The notes under the pieces are model-generated. The model did not search any database, was not told the DNA's origin, and was given only the letters and a program-made list of their open reading frames with translations. A stretch of 64,000 nucleotides of DNA. Origin: Pseudeuparius sepicola. Its lineage: Eukaryota > Arthropoda > Insecta > Coleoptera > Anthribidae. The stretch lies in NCBI GenBank assembly GCA_963920635.1, contig OY987307.1, positions 3,968,001 to 4,032,000 of the forward strand, written 5' to 3'. A program made the position numbers and the translations under genes. Shown in pieces: positions 1 to 10,560 of the stretch. Numbering within the stretch: position 1 is the stretch's first letter; each line of letters starts with the position of its first letter.

Positions 1-303
1 CAGCATGATAACGCTCCTGTGCATACAGCAAGAATAGTTCGCGAATGGTTCACCGAAAACAACGTAGAAAAGTTGCAATGGCCGGCGAAGAGTCCTGACT
101 TGAATCCCATTGAGAATGTGTGGGGCAGAATGGCGCGGACAATGGAGAACTTCGTACCCGAAAATAGGGAGGCACTTTGGCAGAAGATTCAACAAACGTG
201 GGATGAAGTCGTAACCCATGATCTCTGCTGCCAACTCATAGATTCGATGAGCAGGAGAGTTCAGAAAGTCATCCTATCCCAAGGTGGGTATACTAAATAT
301 TAA
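1..303 (+). pseudogene. Tc1-type transposase, C-terminal part
   Basis: The frame is open from the first base and ends in TAA at 301-303, so the start lies outside the window. The visible 100 residues contain the second and third catalytic positions of a Tc1/mariner DDE domain: Asp in QHDNAPVH and Glu in SPDLNPIENVWG, with 34 residues between them, the DD34E spacing of the Tc1 family. The protein would cut and rejoin element ends at TA sites. No stop interrupts the visible part; whether the N-terminal half is intact is unknown. No matching inverted repeat is seen just downstream. Confidence 0.85.
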
Positions 304-593
304 TATACATATAATATAATAATGGAAAATGCATTTGATTTCTTGCCTTTATTTAATTATGTTATAGTCATAAAGATTTTAATGGGTTTATAGTTTTTTC
401 GGATTCTTCCTGTGTCGGTGGTTCTAATAAAACTTCGTAATCATTATATCCAGCTTGTGGAAGTCCTCAATCACCTGAAATTATTTTATTTTATCCAGGT
501 AATCACATTGAGGTCCAGGGAGGTGTGTAAAGCTTGACACGTGTCCCTGCTGTGTGTCTTCTGATGTTATTGATAAAGGTATGCAATTTAAAT
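304..593. other. AT-rich spacer, no gene seen
   Basis: No protein-like frame or RNA structure is evident. It separates the Tc1 transposase tail from the inverted-repeat element starting at 594. Confidence 0.5.
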
Positions 594-1141
594 AATAGAG
601 AGTTATTGCAGAAATAAATAACGTCGCGCTCTTTTTTGACGTTATTTTGACATTTGAGCATGCGCAGTCGTAGTTTGACATAAGGTCGTCCATAATAAGA
701 TTATTTTCCTTTATTTTTGTTTATTGTGTATACCATAATATACGTTATTTTTACCTTATTTGTCACAATTCTTAAAATAAATTCTGATTTGTCAGAAAAC
801 GCTAGTGTTCTGTGAAAGTAGGACTTAACCTAAAATGTTCGTTGCTTGTTTGCGTTTGCACCTTGTTTGTTTTCATTAGTCTTTCACCTTGGTGTTCCGT
901 GGTTATTTGGCTGTTTTCCCAGTTTTTTCCGGAGCAAAATTATAAAAGCACATAATATTCTAGTGAAAGTGTAGAAATACAAAACAATAAAGTAAACGTA
1001 AACAAGCCCTTAATTTGGATACATAAATTACGACTTGCAATAACTATTGTCAGAATCATAAATAACGTATGAGAGTATTCAAATAAGGTCGTCTTAAATA
1101 CTGCTTAATGCCAAAAACAGTTTCTGCAATAACTCTCTATT
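594..1141. mobile_element. Non-autonomous inverted-repeat element (MITE-like)
   Basis: A perfect 21-bp inverted repeat, AATAGAGAGTTATTGCAGAA plus one A, occupies 594-614 and recurs reverse-complemented at 1121-1141, bounding 548 bp. The interior has no significant coding frame. It contains two ATAAGGTCGTC copies near 679 and 1083, and AATAACGT-type motifs. No clear target-site duplication is visible, so the superfamily is undecided. Confidence 0.6.
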
Positions 1142-1556
1142 AAGTTACAAGGGTAATTTTATGTCTGTGACCCCCTAATCTCATTTATCTGTTGAAGGGC
1201 ATTTTATGAGAAACAATGGAGCATTGCAGCACCACGAAAACCAATTTATTAAAACTTCTGACCAATTCCTTCAAAAATAAGAAAAAATAAATAAAAGGGA
1301 CACCCCTTTTATTTTATAATCATTTATGTTTAGGACTACGAGACCTAACAACTAAATGTTGGAACAAATACTTATTTTGCAAAGAAAAGAATAATTTATG
1401 AAAATCCTTTTAATTAACTTTTTTAATTCTAGGGTTATTAGCTAAATATATTTTTAGTGTTACTACATATTTTTTTTATTATAACATAAAAATACATTTT
1501 TGTTGCAACGCAAAATATTTATTAACTTAATGTCTAAAACCGCTGACAACTATACT
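1142..1556. other. AT-rich spacer, no gene seen
   Basis: AT-rich sequence between two small inverted-repeat elements; no coding frame, RNA or repeat supported. Confidence 0.45.
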
Positions 1557-1782
1557 TAGTGTATTTGGAAATGAAAGGAGGCCATAAATATTGATTGAGA
1601 AGGAAAATTCGACCATTTCAGTGGCGTGCTCTTTTGCTAAAAATCTGATGAGGATAAATACGCAAATTAATATTCGGGCGAGTTATGTAGTATTTTATGA
1701 CGGACTCTCGAGCCTCTGATAAAGAATTTGCATTTATATTTATAATAAGCCATAAACCTTCCTTTCATTTCCAAATACACTA
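1557..1782. mobile_element. Short MITE with 22-bp terminal inverted repeats
   Basis: AGTGTATTTGGAAATGAAAG at 1558 onward is mirrored exactly by its reverse complement ending at 1781. TA dinucleotides sit at both outer edges, as expected for Tc1/mariner-type target duplication. A weaker match continues inward (GGCCATAAATA against GCCATAAACC). At about 225 bp with no coding capacity it would need a transposase supplied elsewhere. Confidence 0.65.
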
Positions 1783-2068
1783 TGTATATACAGTATGTCC
1801 ACAGAAGAGGTGTTGAATAGGAACACTTTCTTATCTTTAATTTTACCGCAAAAAGTTACTCTTGATAAAAACTTTGCTAACATTTCTTATGTGGAAATAA
1901 GTTGCTAGGAAAAGTTGTTCAAAAGTAAAGGATACTCCATACTACCAATTTTAGAAACAATTGGCACACTTTGATTTATTTGAAAAACATTTTTCGCTTT
2001 GGCCCTATCACTGCATTAAATATATTTTTTTTATGTAAGTAAGCTTATATAAGCATAATAAATATGGC
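1783..2068. other. AT-rich spacer, no gene seen
   Basis: No coding or structured feature recognised between two inverted-repeat elements. Confidence 0.4.
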
Positions 2069-2512
2069 AATTTTAGACGGCTAGGTGATGTTAAAAAATA
2101 AATCGGCATCCATAACCAACTTTTCACGCAATACAAAAAAAAACTCAAGTCGACAAAAATGTGAAAACAAAACTATCAATTTATTTAATTTTTTTTTGAT
2201 CAAACAAGATCTTTAATATGAGAAAATTTGTCTTTAATTTGAATAACTGTTGATGTTTTTAATTGCTATTTCGACTTCACACTTTAAACAAATTAGCGGG
2301 AAAACTAGTACAAATTGTATGAAAATTTTCTTTTGTCAATGTTCTTGCGTGATCTAATTGCCGCTAATCTCCAATTAAAATTTTCCCTCGACTTTCAAAA
2401 TAAATTGATTGTTTTCAGATTCTTGTTGATTTAAGTTTTTTTTGGTATTGCGCGAAAAGTTGGCCATGGATACCGACTTCTTTTTTTAACATTAACCAAC
2501 TATCTAAAATTT
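2069..2512. mobile_element. Foldback/MITE-like element with about 115-bp arms
   Basis: The left arm (about 2069-2186) and right arm (about 2400-2512) are imperfect reverse complements, for example CATAACCAACTTTTCACGCA on the left against TGCGCGAAAAGTTGGCCATG on the right. The 210-bp centre is AT-rich and has no gene. Divergence between arms suggests an old insertion. Target duplication not identified. Confidence 0.6.
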
Positions 2513-2654
2513 ACACGTTTTTGTTTCTTAAGATTTTTCAGTAGGGAGCCAAATAACTACTTTAATAAACTAAAACAATGGCCTTTAATAACTAAAACAA
2601 TGGCCTCAACAGAGCCGAAGAGCCTGTGTAATTTTCAGAAACTATCTGAGTAGG

Positions 2655-3095
2655 GGAGACGGGCACATTCAACCTTGGGGCACATTCAACCATCTATTAT
2701 ATTTTACTTGTCGATTTAAATTTGCCGCCACCGATACATTACAGGGTCCTAACATACCCTCCTAGTCCTATTTAGTGATATTTTATGGTTCAGTTTGTGC
2801 TGTGTTTGTTGACATCAAGATTTGCAGAAATTTGCGATTTAAAGGTAAATATTTAACTTGCTATTTGCTGAAAAACTTATAGTGTAATCTGCTTTCTGTG
2901 GGCTTCATTAAGATTCAATATAATCATAAATTACTGAATTCTACCAATTCTAACCTCAAAATGGGCATTCTAGTAGAAAACAGTTAATAACATAAAAAAT
3001 CAAGATGGGGCACATTAGACCACAGGTAAGTGGGGCAGATTCAACCGCTGGTTGAATCTGCCCCACACTTTTTACACAGTGGTTGAAACTGCCCC
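2655..3095. repeat. Array of GGGGCACATTCAACC-like repeats upstream of the pogo-like gene
   Basis: Six copies of a 14-15-bp motif occur: 2661-2674, 2677-2691, 3007-3021 and 3032-3046 on the plus strand, and 3050-3064 and 3081-3095 inverted. Copies four and five form a perfect 17-bp-arm palindrome with a 3-base loop at 3030-3066. Repeated subterminal motifs beside a transposase gene are typical transposase-binding sites; here that is an inference. No matching array is seen to the right of the gene, so the right end may be missing. Confidence 0.6.
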
Positions 3096-3139
3096 ATTCT
3101 TCTGTTAGGTATAATATGTTAAATACTATGAATTTCCAG

Positions 3140-5199
3140 ATGGTCAGAAATTATAAAAAGAAAACTGAAAGACTCAACCTTCATGAACCCAGTTGCGAAC
3201 CCAAATGCGATTCGTGAAGTCTTGCAGCACAAAATGTCGGAGCGAGTTGCTGCACGTACTTTTAATGTTAAACGTGGAACTCTACATTCTAGAATTAAAA
3301 AATTAAGGCAAAAATATTCTCCAGATCGCCTGGCTAGAATTTATAACCAAGATTCAGGAAACGAAAGTAGTGAACCCGACGAAAATAATAAGGAACCTAC
3401 CTACTCAAGCAAATATACCGTGGCTCAAGTTTTCACTATAGATCAAGAAAGTGAATTGGTTAAATACATCAAGACCTGTGCGGACATGAACTATGGCATG
3501 ACTTACAAACAAATTAGGATATTAGCATATGAATATGCATGCGTGCTTCCTGTTTGTAAGTTTCCAGATCAATGGAATATCAATAAAAGAGCCGGTTTAG
3601 AGTGGCTGTTAGGTTTTATGAAACGAAATCGTGATAAAATTAGTCTTAGAAAGCCAGAAAACACGAGCTTGGCCAGGGCAACTGGTTTTAATAAAAGGGC
3701 AGTTTCCGACTTTTTCGACAATTACGTAAAGGTTTTACAAAAATATAATTTTAAACCTGAACAAATTTTTAATATCGATGAAACCGGTGTTACAACTGTG
3801 TTAAAACCTGTTAAAGTTGTCTCAACAAAAGGCAAAAAACAAGTCAGTATGGCTGCATCTGCAGAACGAGGGGAGCTCACTACGTTTGTTGGGATAATAA
3901 ATGCTGTTGGAAATGCTTTTCCCCCCGTGTATGTATTTTCTAGAACACGACATCCAGAAGAATATATTATTGATGCCCCCCCGTCAAGTATCGGACTAGG
4001 CAGTAGAAATGGGTGGATGACAAGTGAGCTGTTTCTTTGTGTATTAGAACATATTCAGGGTCACACTAAATGCAGTAAAGAAAATAAAATCTTACTTTTG
4101 ATGGATAACCATGAAACACATACCACGGTTAAAGCCATAAATTATTGCCGTGAGAATGGCATTGTCTTGTTGTCATTTCCACCACACACCTCGCATAAAC
4201 TTCAACCTTTAGATGTTGGAGTTTATGGACCTTTCGAAACTTACTGTGCCACTTCATTTAACGACTGGATGACAATGAATCCCGGAAAAACAATAACTAT
4301 TAAACAAATCACGCAGCTGACCAAGGTACCATTTCTATCTGCATTTTCACAGAAAAATATAGTCAAGTCCTTCGAAAAACCTGGTATTTGGCCTTTGAAT
4401 AGGCTAGTTTTTAAAGATGAAGACTTTGCAGCAAGTTATGCGAATCAGATCTTAGAACAACAACCCTCAGCAAGTTCTTCCAACACTCAAATAGGTAATA
4501 TACCTACATATTTATGTTATATTTCATATTTTCCGTTAATATTACCTCTCTTAGAACCTACAAAGGAGCCTACAGATCATACAGATAAGCCAAAATCGCC
4601 ACAATCTTCAAGTTTTAACTTAACAACCTTTAAAACCACGGCAGCAATAGGTAACACTTTTTTGTGATAGATTCAATTTTCTGTAGTTCTTCTAACTGTT
4701 GATTTCTCCTTCAACAACAGAAACTCCCAGGGCTTCAACATCAACTGAAGGAAGTGTATCCTCACAAACACCTGGACAAGCACTTCATAAGGGTTTCAAC
4801 TCAATATTTACTCTTTGCGTCCTTAATTAATGAAATGTTCTTATTTCAGGTTTAAAAAAGCATATTGTGACCCCTGAATCAGTAAGACCGTTGCCAAGAC
4901 CAAGCATAAAGAAAAAACAAAATTGTAGAAATGAGAGACGTGGTAAATCTAGAATTTATACCGATACCCCAGAGAAAAATCGATTAGAAGAAATAGAAAA
5001 CGAAAAAAAATTCCAAGAAGATGACGCCTTCAGCGTATCAGTTTGCCAACCTAGGAAACAAACATCGAGGATTAATTTAGGGAACTCTCAGGCAAGCTGT
5101 AAGAAAGCGGGACATGGAGCGATTAAAAAACAGGAGCAAAAGAGTGTAAGAGAAATTGATCAATTAAAAAAGATTTGGCACTCGGTTATAGATTATTAA
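3140..5199 (+). CDS. Pogo/Tigger-type transposase, four exons
   Basis: A psq-type helix-turn-helix lies near the N-terminus (KMSERVAARTFNVKRGTLHS). A DDE_1 domain follows with Asp in NIDETG (about residue 199 counted from the ATG at 3183), MDNHETH (about 308) and QPLDVGVYG (about 344), giving DD35D. Three phase-1 introns fit GT-AG: 4495-4554, 4651-4720 and 4793-4849. Joining them keeps the frame open to TAA at 5199, including the basic C-terminus (SRIYTDTPEKN) usual for the family, for about 610 aa. The familiar N-terminal start MVRNYKKKTERLN is encoded from an ATG at 3140 but in another frame, so one small indel near 3180 probably breaks the start. The family binds terminal repeats and moves the element; domesticated members exist. 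Confidence 0.8.
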
Positions 5200-5379
5200 A
5201 AAGATTTAATGTATAAAATGTAATAATTAGGAAATCTAACGCCATTTAGTTTCTGGTTTTAATTTTCTTTATCATATTTTAAGTTTCATTTTAAATTAAC
5301 TACATATTTCTTATATATAAAATAATAATCCACTATCTAAGTACATAATTTGATAATATAAATTTTCTCGAAAAATTAT
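5200..5379. other. AT-rich spacer, no gene seen
   Basis: Short AT-rich stretch between the pogo-like gene and the left terminal repeat of the next element. Confidence 0.4.
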
Positions 5380-5587
5380 GTGCGAGGTAGGATAATATAT
5401 TTTTTAGAAAGTACTATATAAAGCCTTGCTCGAATAGAAAATCATTCAAGTTTTTAAATCGAAGTAGTTGCATCGAGCTAAACGATATTTTTTTGTGCTA
5501 ACTAGTGCTCCCTGCCTATTGATCACCATACAATGCAGCTGTAAGTAATTATTATTATTTTCTTGGTTTCGTCAGTGAGTGTACTTT
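5380..5587 (+). promoter_or_regulatory. Left ITR with TATA promoter and splice donor
   Basis: TATATAAAG at 5415-5423 precedes an initiator-like ATCATTC about 27 bases downstream. An ATGCAGCT followed by a consensus donor GTAAGT lies near 5532. The acceptor TTTTTTTTGTAG ends at 5597, just before the first ORF, so the ITR probably supplies promoter and leader exon. The same block, inverted, sits at the right end. Confidence 0.55.
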
Positions 5588-5597
5588 TTTTTTGTAG

Positions 5598-5930
5598 ACG
5601 GATTTACAAAAAATTAATGAAATTGGTCTTCTTCGGCAAAAACCTTCTGTTCCATTGAAAGATCTACCAGGAGGTGAACCATTTCCCATCCTTAAAGCCA
5701 CATTAGTGAAAACAAAAGTTGGCGAGAGCCTACTTGTCGAGCTGGCCGACCACGTTGTTTTCCTACCACAAAGGACAACGGACAGTTTGAGGGCACATTT
5801 GGACGACCTGGGCTCTGGAAAATACGCTTTGGTATACAGGGGACACTGGAAAACACCACCCAGCCAATCAGTTCAAGTTTACGTAATTATAAAGGTTAAA
5901 GAAAATGTCAATTGTGAGGCACCTTTCTGA
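5598..5930 (+). CDS. Small unrecognised protein beside the left ITR
   Basis: The frame opens right after the acceptor at 5597 and runs 110 codons to TGA at 5930. The first exon should come from the ITR, but the phase of the ITR ATG does not match cleanly, so the start is uncertain. The pattern (TKVGESLLVELADHVVFLPQR, then KYALVYRGHWKTPP) alternates beta-like hydrophobic stretches, consistent with a small OB-like fold; that is a guess. Its place beside the terminal repeat suggests an early or replication-linked protein. No catalytic motif is visible. Confidence 0.45.
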   Translation, partial: TDLQKINEIGLLRQKPSVPLKDLPGGEPFPILKATLVKTKVGESLLVELADHVVFLPQRTTDSLRAHLDDLGSGKYALVYRGHWKTPPSQSVQVYVIIKVKENVNCEAPF

Positions 5931-6099
5931 CATTTTCAGAACATCTGCTCTTACTTTGGCAGAAACTGAAAATCACATAAAACTTGTAAATAACACAATT
6001 AGGTCTTTAGAGAAATCGCTTTTGAAAAAAGCCAGTTCAATCGGTTCTTTACGTAAATTACAAACAAATTTGGGGCATTTAAAATAAGAAAGAAGAAAG

Positions 6100-9090
6100 A
6101 AAGAAAGGTCGTTCGAGAAGATATCACATCTGCTTTTAATTCTAGAATACAAACTAGTGTAATTATTAATATTGATCATGTAGACGTGAAGGATTTTCTG
6201 AAAGATTGTTTTTTACTTTTCAAAGCAAAAATTATTGATATTTTTAAAACACACCCTATGCTTAAAGTAAATACAACATTTTGTGGGGAATTTGTTAAAA
6301 AAATCTGGTGATGAAGAAATCTATGTCAATAAATATTTTAGTACCAAAAACGTTCAAATTGACGTGGGTGTAGATTTAGGTGACTGGTTTCAATATAACG
6401 TGTTGGACAAAATTTTAAATAAATTAGAGGAATTTCAAGAAAAAGATAGCGGTTATGCTCTCAATAGAATAATTTCTCTATAAATAAATATTAATAAATT
6501 TGAAATAGGCAATGGGGCTTTATCTATTATACGTTTACCCCATACAATTGCAAATAAAGGAGTTTGTTTGAACATCCACAATTATGATGATAGGGCGTGT
6601 TTTGCTTGGTCCGTGGTTGCTTATTTGTACCCCGCTTGTAGAGGCGCTAACAGAACTTCCTCCTATCCTCATTATTCTCAAGTACTCGATTTCACTAATA
6701 TCGAGCTTCCAATAACTTTACAACAAATATCTAAATTTGAAAAATTGAATAATATTTCAGTAAAGGTGTATGCGTTGGAGATGGATTCAAAAGAAAATTT
6801 TAAAGTAGTGGCCGTTCGATTAACAAAATGTAAACTCGACAAACACGTCAATCTTTTACTCATTAAAAATGTATATTTTCCAAACAAAAAGCGATTTTGA
6901 CTCGACCAACGAAGTTGATGATACCGATTCTGTTTGTGAAATAAAATACCATTACTGTCTCATAAAAAATATGTCAAGGTTGTTTTTTTCACAAAATAAA
7001 CATAAGTGTAAAAAGTACCTGTGCGATAGATGTTGAAATTATTTTTCGCCACAAAATAAATTAGATACACATACTCAAGAATGTGTTAATGTCAATGATT
7101 GCAAGGTATCTATTAGCAATCAAAAATTTATTAAATTTAAGAATTTTGTTTACAAGGAACGTGTTTCCTTTATTGTGTACGCAGATTTTGCATCTATTCT
7201 CAAACCACATCAAGATTTACAAGAAATATCTCTATGCACTCGCAGATATCAGAAATATGAAGCATTTAGCGCCGGTTATTACTTTAAATGTGTTTTTGAT
7301 GACTCATGGTAATATTTCCCGAACTATCATGAACCAGACTGTATGTCTTGGTTTGCAAAACAACTAAACGAAATTGCTTCTTTTGTAACAGGTGACTTTT
7401 TGACAGGTTGTTTTGACGCTAAATCACCCCATTTATTTCTTGGTAGTTCTTTTCCGAATCACATGAGGTTCCAAAATTAAACTTTTTAAGGATAACCTGA
7501 CTTTCAGCGCGTGATTCCTTTGTGCAAACTCGCGAAGATCGTACGATCATTTCGTCGGTTTTTTAGAATCCCAAGATAAGTTTTTTCTATAAAAGAATAA
7601 TGAAGTTCTCGTTTCGGGGTTAATCTCCAAGTGCCTCCTCTCAGCTCAGTTTTAGTGTCAGCGTCGTCAAAACATACCACAGTAAGTCACCCCTTTCCCC
7701 GTCATTATCTCTTTTTGCATTTTATTTATTTTATATTATTTTGGTAATATTTACCTTTTATGTGCTCATTTTTGTTCTATTTTATTTTTGATATTTTATT
7801 AGCGTTTGAGATTTTTCTATTTACAGCACATATACCGTTTTACCTTTTTTGAGTAGGAACTTCAGCGGAATAAACAGAGTTCCTTTTATTTCAGAACGCA
7901 CCCTTCTGGTGACGTTACTTGAGTTTTCATTTTATTTAAAGAAATATTAAGTTTTCGTTTAAGAGTCAAAATGAGTTAACTATTCGCAGAACCCTTTGCG
8001 CATTAATTATTTTTAATTTTTTATGAACAACTATTTTGTTTCTACTTCATGTCATGATTTCATTGTGTTGTCTCTATTTTCTTGTATTTTCATGCTAACT
8101 TTATCTATTTTTTTAATATACATATTTTTTATACAGTACCGTGTGCCTAATTACTATAAAAGTGGGTTGCCAGTAAAGTAGTTATAGCTGGGGTCACAGG
8201 CGAATCCTCGTACGCCCTTAACAATTAAAAGTCAAATGAGATATAAATAGCCAATTATCTAGTTTTGATTTCCTTATTCATATAAGGTGGTGACAGCGTG
8301 CCAATATCAGATTGTTAGTTTTTTGTGTTTTTTCGTAAAAAAGTTCCTTCCGACTCGGACAGCAGGTAACACTTTAGTTTTTACTAAATTACAAAATGTC
8401 GAACCACTAAATATAGCGGTAAAGATTCAAGACGCTACAGACAGCTGTCAAATTTGTTCAAAACCTTTCAGTTCCGATGGCTTCAGTCATAATACGTGTA
8501 ACTTAAATTATCGAAATTCATTTGTTGCGCCTGTAGTGTTTCATAGCCTCAGTGGCTATGATAGTAACTTTCTAATAAAACATCTTGCTAAACATAATAA
8601 TGTTACTCTACTCCCCCTAAACAAGGAAAATACATCAGTTTTACAATTCACGATAACAATACTCGTCTTAAATTTAGATTTATAGATTCTTTTAGATTAA
8701 TGGGTTTTGGACTTCGGACTTTAGTTTCTTATTTACATAAAGACGATTTAGTTAATACGAGAAAGAAATTTTCTAATTTACCAGAGGGATCATTTTGAAT
8801 TATTAACTAGGAAGAGTATTTTTCTCTATGAATACATAGATAATGTTGAGAAACTGAATGAAACTTTGCTACCCGATATTGATAAATTTTATAGTAAATC
8901 AAATCACTCAACTATCGATGAAGCAGACTACAAACATGCAGTTAATATGGGAAAAATCAGTATTACAAACTTGGGCGAATATTCTGGTTTGTATTTGAAG
9001 ACTGATATTATGCTTTTAACAGATGTCTTTGAAAATTTCCGTGAGACGTCTCATAAAACATATCGTATCGAATTAATTCATGATACATGA
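6100..9090 (+). pseudogene. Protein-primed DNA polymerase B, N-terminal and exonuclease region, broken
   Basis: Successive fragments match the order of Polinton/adintovirus-type pPolB: the EEFQEKDSGYALNRI block near 6430, the DRACFAWSVVAYLYP block near 6590, the exonuclease I region near 7180, the CQIC zinc motif near 8445 and the exonuclease II motif SLSGYDSNFLIKH near 8545, then LKTDIMLLTDVFENF near 9000. The palm motifs are absent, so the gene is truncated near 9090. Exonuclease I reads YADFAS, lacking the Glu of the usual D-x-E. Several stops and frameshifts break it, and the insertion at 7384-8371 splits it. An intact protein would replicate linear DNA from a protein primer. Confidence 0.8.
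7384..8371 (+). mobile_element. LTR-like insertion in the polymerase pseudogene
   Basis: The block starts TGTAACAGG and ends GGTAACA, flanked by CTTT at 7380-7383 and 8372-8375. Removing it together with one CTTT lets the polymerase frame continue. It contains a TATA box (CTATAAAAG near 7588) and an initiator-like TCAGTTT about 60 bases on, as in an LTR promoter. TGGTGACAGCG near 8287 resembles a primer-binding site, so the right part may be leader rather than LTR. A second copy begins at 49045. Confidence 0.6.
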
Positions 9091-10000
9091 TTTATGATAT
9101 ATGATCCCCCCCATTTGCATACCGGTTCTGGGTTGGCCAAGAGAGAGTAGCGGGTGCCGGCGCGGGATAAACCGAAGGTTTTCAAGCAGGTCCCAATATA
9201 AGTGTTCAGGCTGCGCTGCAACAACATGTCTTCATTATCCGACGAGTCCGATATACCAATACCAGAAGTACCACAGCAGAGAACACAGTGTGACCAAAGC
9301 ATTCCTAATTCATGGCAAACTAGTAATGGCCGAGAATAAACAACACAGGTACTTGATTATATTGCAATTCCTATTGAAGATTTTTCTGTTATAACGAACA
9401 CAAAAACTTATAAAAAAACAATGGTGGCGTATTGCAGAGTTTCTCTACAACATCTTTTATGCAAAACCAATCTCCGAGAATGATGATCAAACATCAAATG
9501 TTCTCAGTGTCAAAAAGAAAAAATTAGAAAATTTTGAAATTAATTTTTTTTTCGGACAAATCAACAGACAATCTTCATTTTAAACTTTCGATATTTTGCA
9601 ATGTGTAATGGATTACGAACCTATTTTACCACAAAGGGTGTCTTGGTTGCAAATGAGACCGTCTAAGTACGCCGTTGGATGTCTCTTAATTTGTGTAATT
9701 TTGGGTGTTACAATTATGATTTTAATTGCAATAAAATATATGTAATTTTTACTAGTTATGATACTTTTCAAGGTACCAAATGTTTAGCACCATATGGCTT
9801 TAAGATTGGATTTTCATATTATAACGTTCGTATATTTTTTATTCATTTACATGTTACATATCATTATCATTGTGCTCATTGTTGTCGAAAAATTGAATTT
9901 AGACCATGTGAATATGATACTTTAATCTTAAAGCCGTTGTACGAGGAAAAAATAATGTATCGTTTAAATAAGATTTAATATATTTCCTAGCGAAATTGTT
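9091..10000 (+). other. Decayed coding remains, possibly capsid-like
   Basis: Short plus-strand frames occur without a continuous gene: one starts MSSLSDESDIPIPEVPQQ near 9227, another near 9600 reads EPILPQRVSWLQMRPSKYAV. The latter recalls parvovirus-type capsid proteins, where a Pro-rich stretch precedes an R/KPSKY-like motif. The match is weak and rests on memory of the family pattern. Stops are frequent. Position between polymerase and the Rep-like ORF fits a structural gene, but this remains a low-confidence guess. Confidence 0.2.
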
Positions 10001-10023
10001 AAAAACGAACCATAACAGCCAGA

Positions 10024-10560
10024 ATGTCAACTGGATTGTCTGATGAATTGGATGGAATTAGTATTACCTCCTGAATGGACATGGACATGGATGATATTAT
10101 TTCTGAATTCCTTGTTGTCGCATATGACAGAACACAAGAATCTGCAGGGGAAACGCCAAGTGACGAAATTGAGAGAGTGGATATTACAGATCCCAAACTT
10201 ATCTATAAACTCAAAACTTTTTTATCTAAAATTCGCAGCTCTCTTAAAAGACAACGCTTTGTGCATGACATTTTGCCAAGTCCCTATGTCGAAAACATTG
10301 AAGCAATGTTTGGAAAAATTTGTAGTACCAAGTTTTCAGGAGGATTGTTTTGGTGGGTCCATCATCGAGACCACATCCACATCATCCATGATTGCAGTTG
10401 ATCCGGAGGATATTGCCGATGTCAACGTATCCAAAAATTGCCTATTGAGAGAAGTCGTCGACGATTTAAATTTACTTGTAGGCTTTCCGAAAACTACCTC
10501 TTCAATCTCACAAAATATTTCGATGCCACACTCACTCACGAAATCAAGAAAATAATAATA
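10024..10560 (+). pseudogene. Possible Rep/NS1-like protein with an HUH-type motif
   Basis: Overlapping plus-strand frames run from ATG 10024 almost to the right ITR. One frame holds VHHRDHIHIIHDC, then after a stop GGYCRCQRI and RRRFKFTCRLSENYLFNLTK. The His-hydrophobic-His core followed by C-x-C resembles the N-terminal region of NS1-like proteins of insect single-stranded DNA viruses; this is inference from the motif. The alternative long frame (10043-10555) and a minus-strand frame (10336-10539) cover the same DNA, so the coding choice is uncertain. At least two frame breaks make a working protein unlikely. Confidence 0.35.

Noticed and set aside
3030..3066. Perfect palindrome as a transcription terminator or hairpin RNA
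   Set aside because: It is made of two copies of a motif present six times nearby, so a protein-binding repeat explains it better.
5380..5387. Target-site duplication for the 5.3-kb element
   Set aside because: Sequences just outside 5380 (AATTAT) and 10723 (ACCCGT) do not match; no duplication can be claimed.
7083..7367. 94-codon plus-strand frame in the polymerase region
   Set aside because: It overlaps the better-supported polymerase frame carrying YADFAS; no family features.
10336..10539. Minus-strand frame facing in from the right ITR
   Set aside because: It is antisense to frames with C-x-C/HIH motifs and shows no motif of its own, though the inward promoter keeps it possible.
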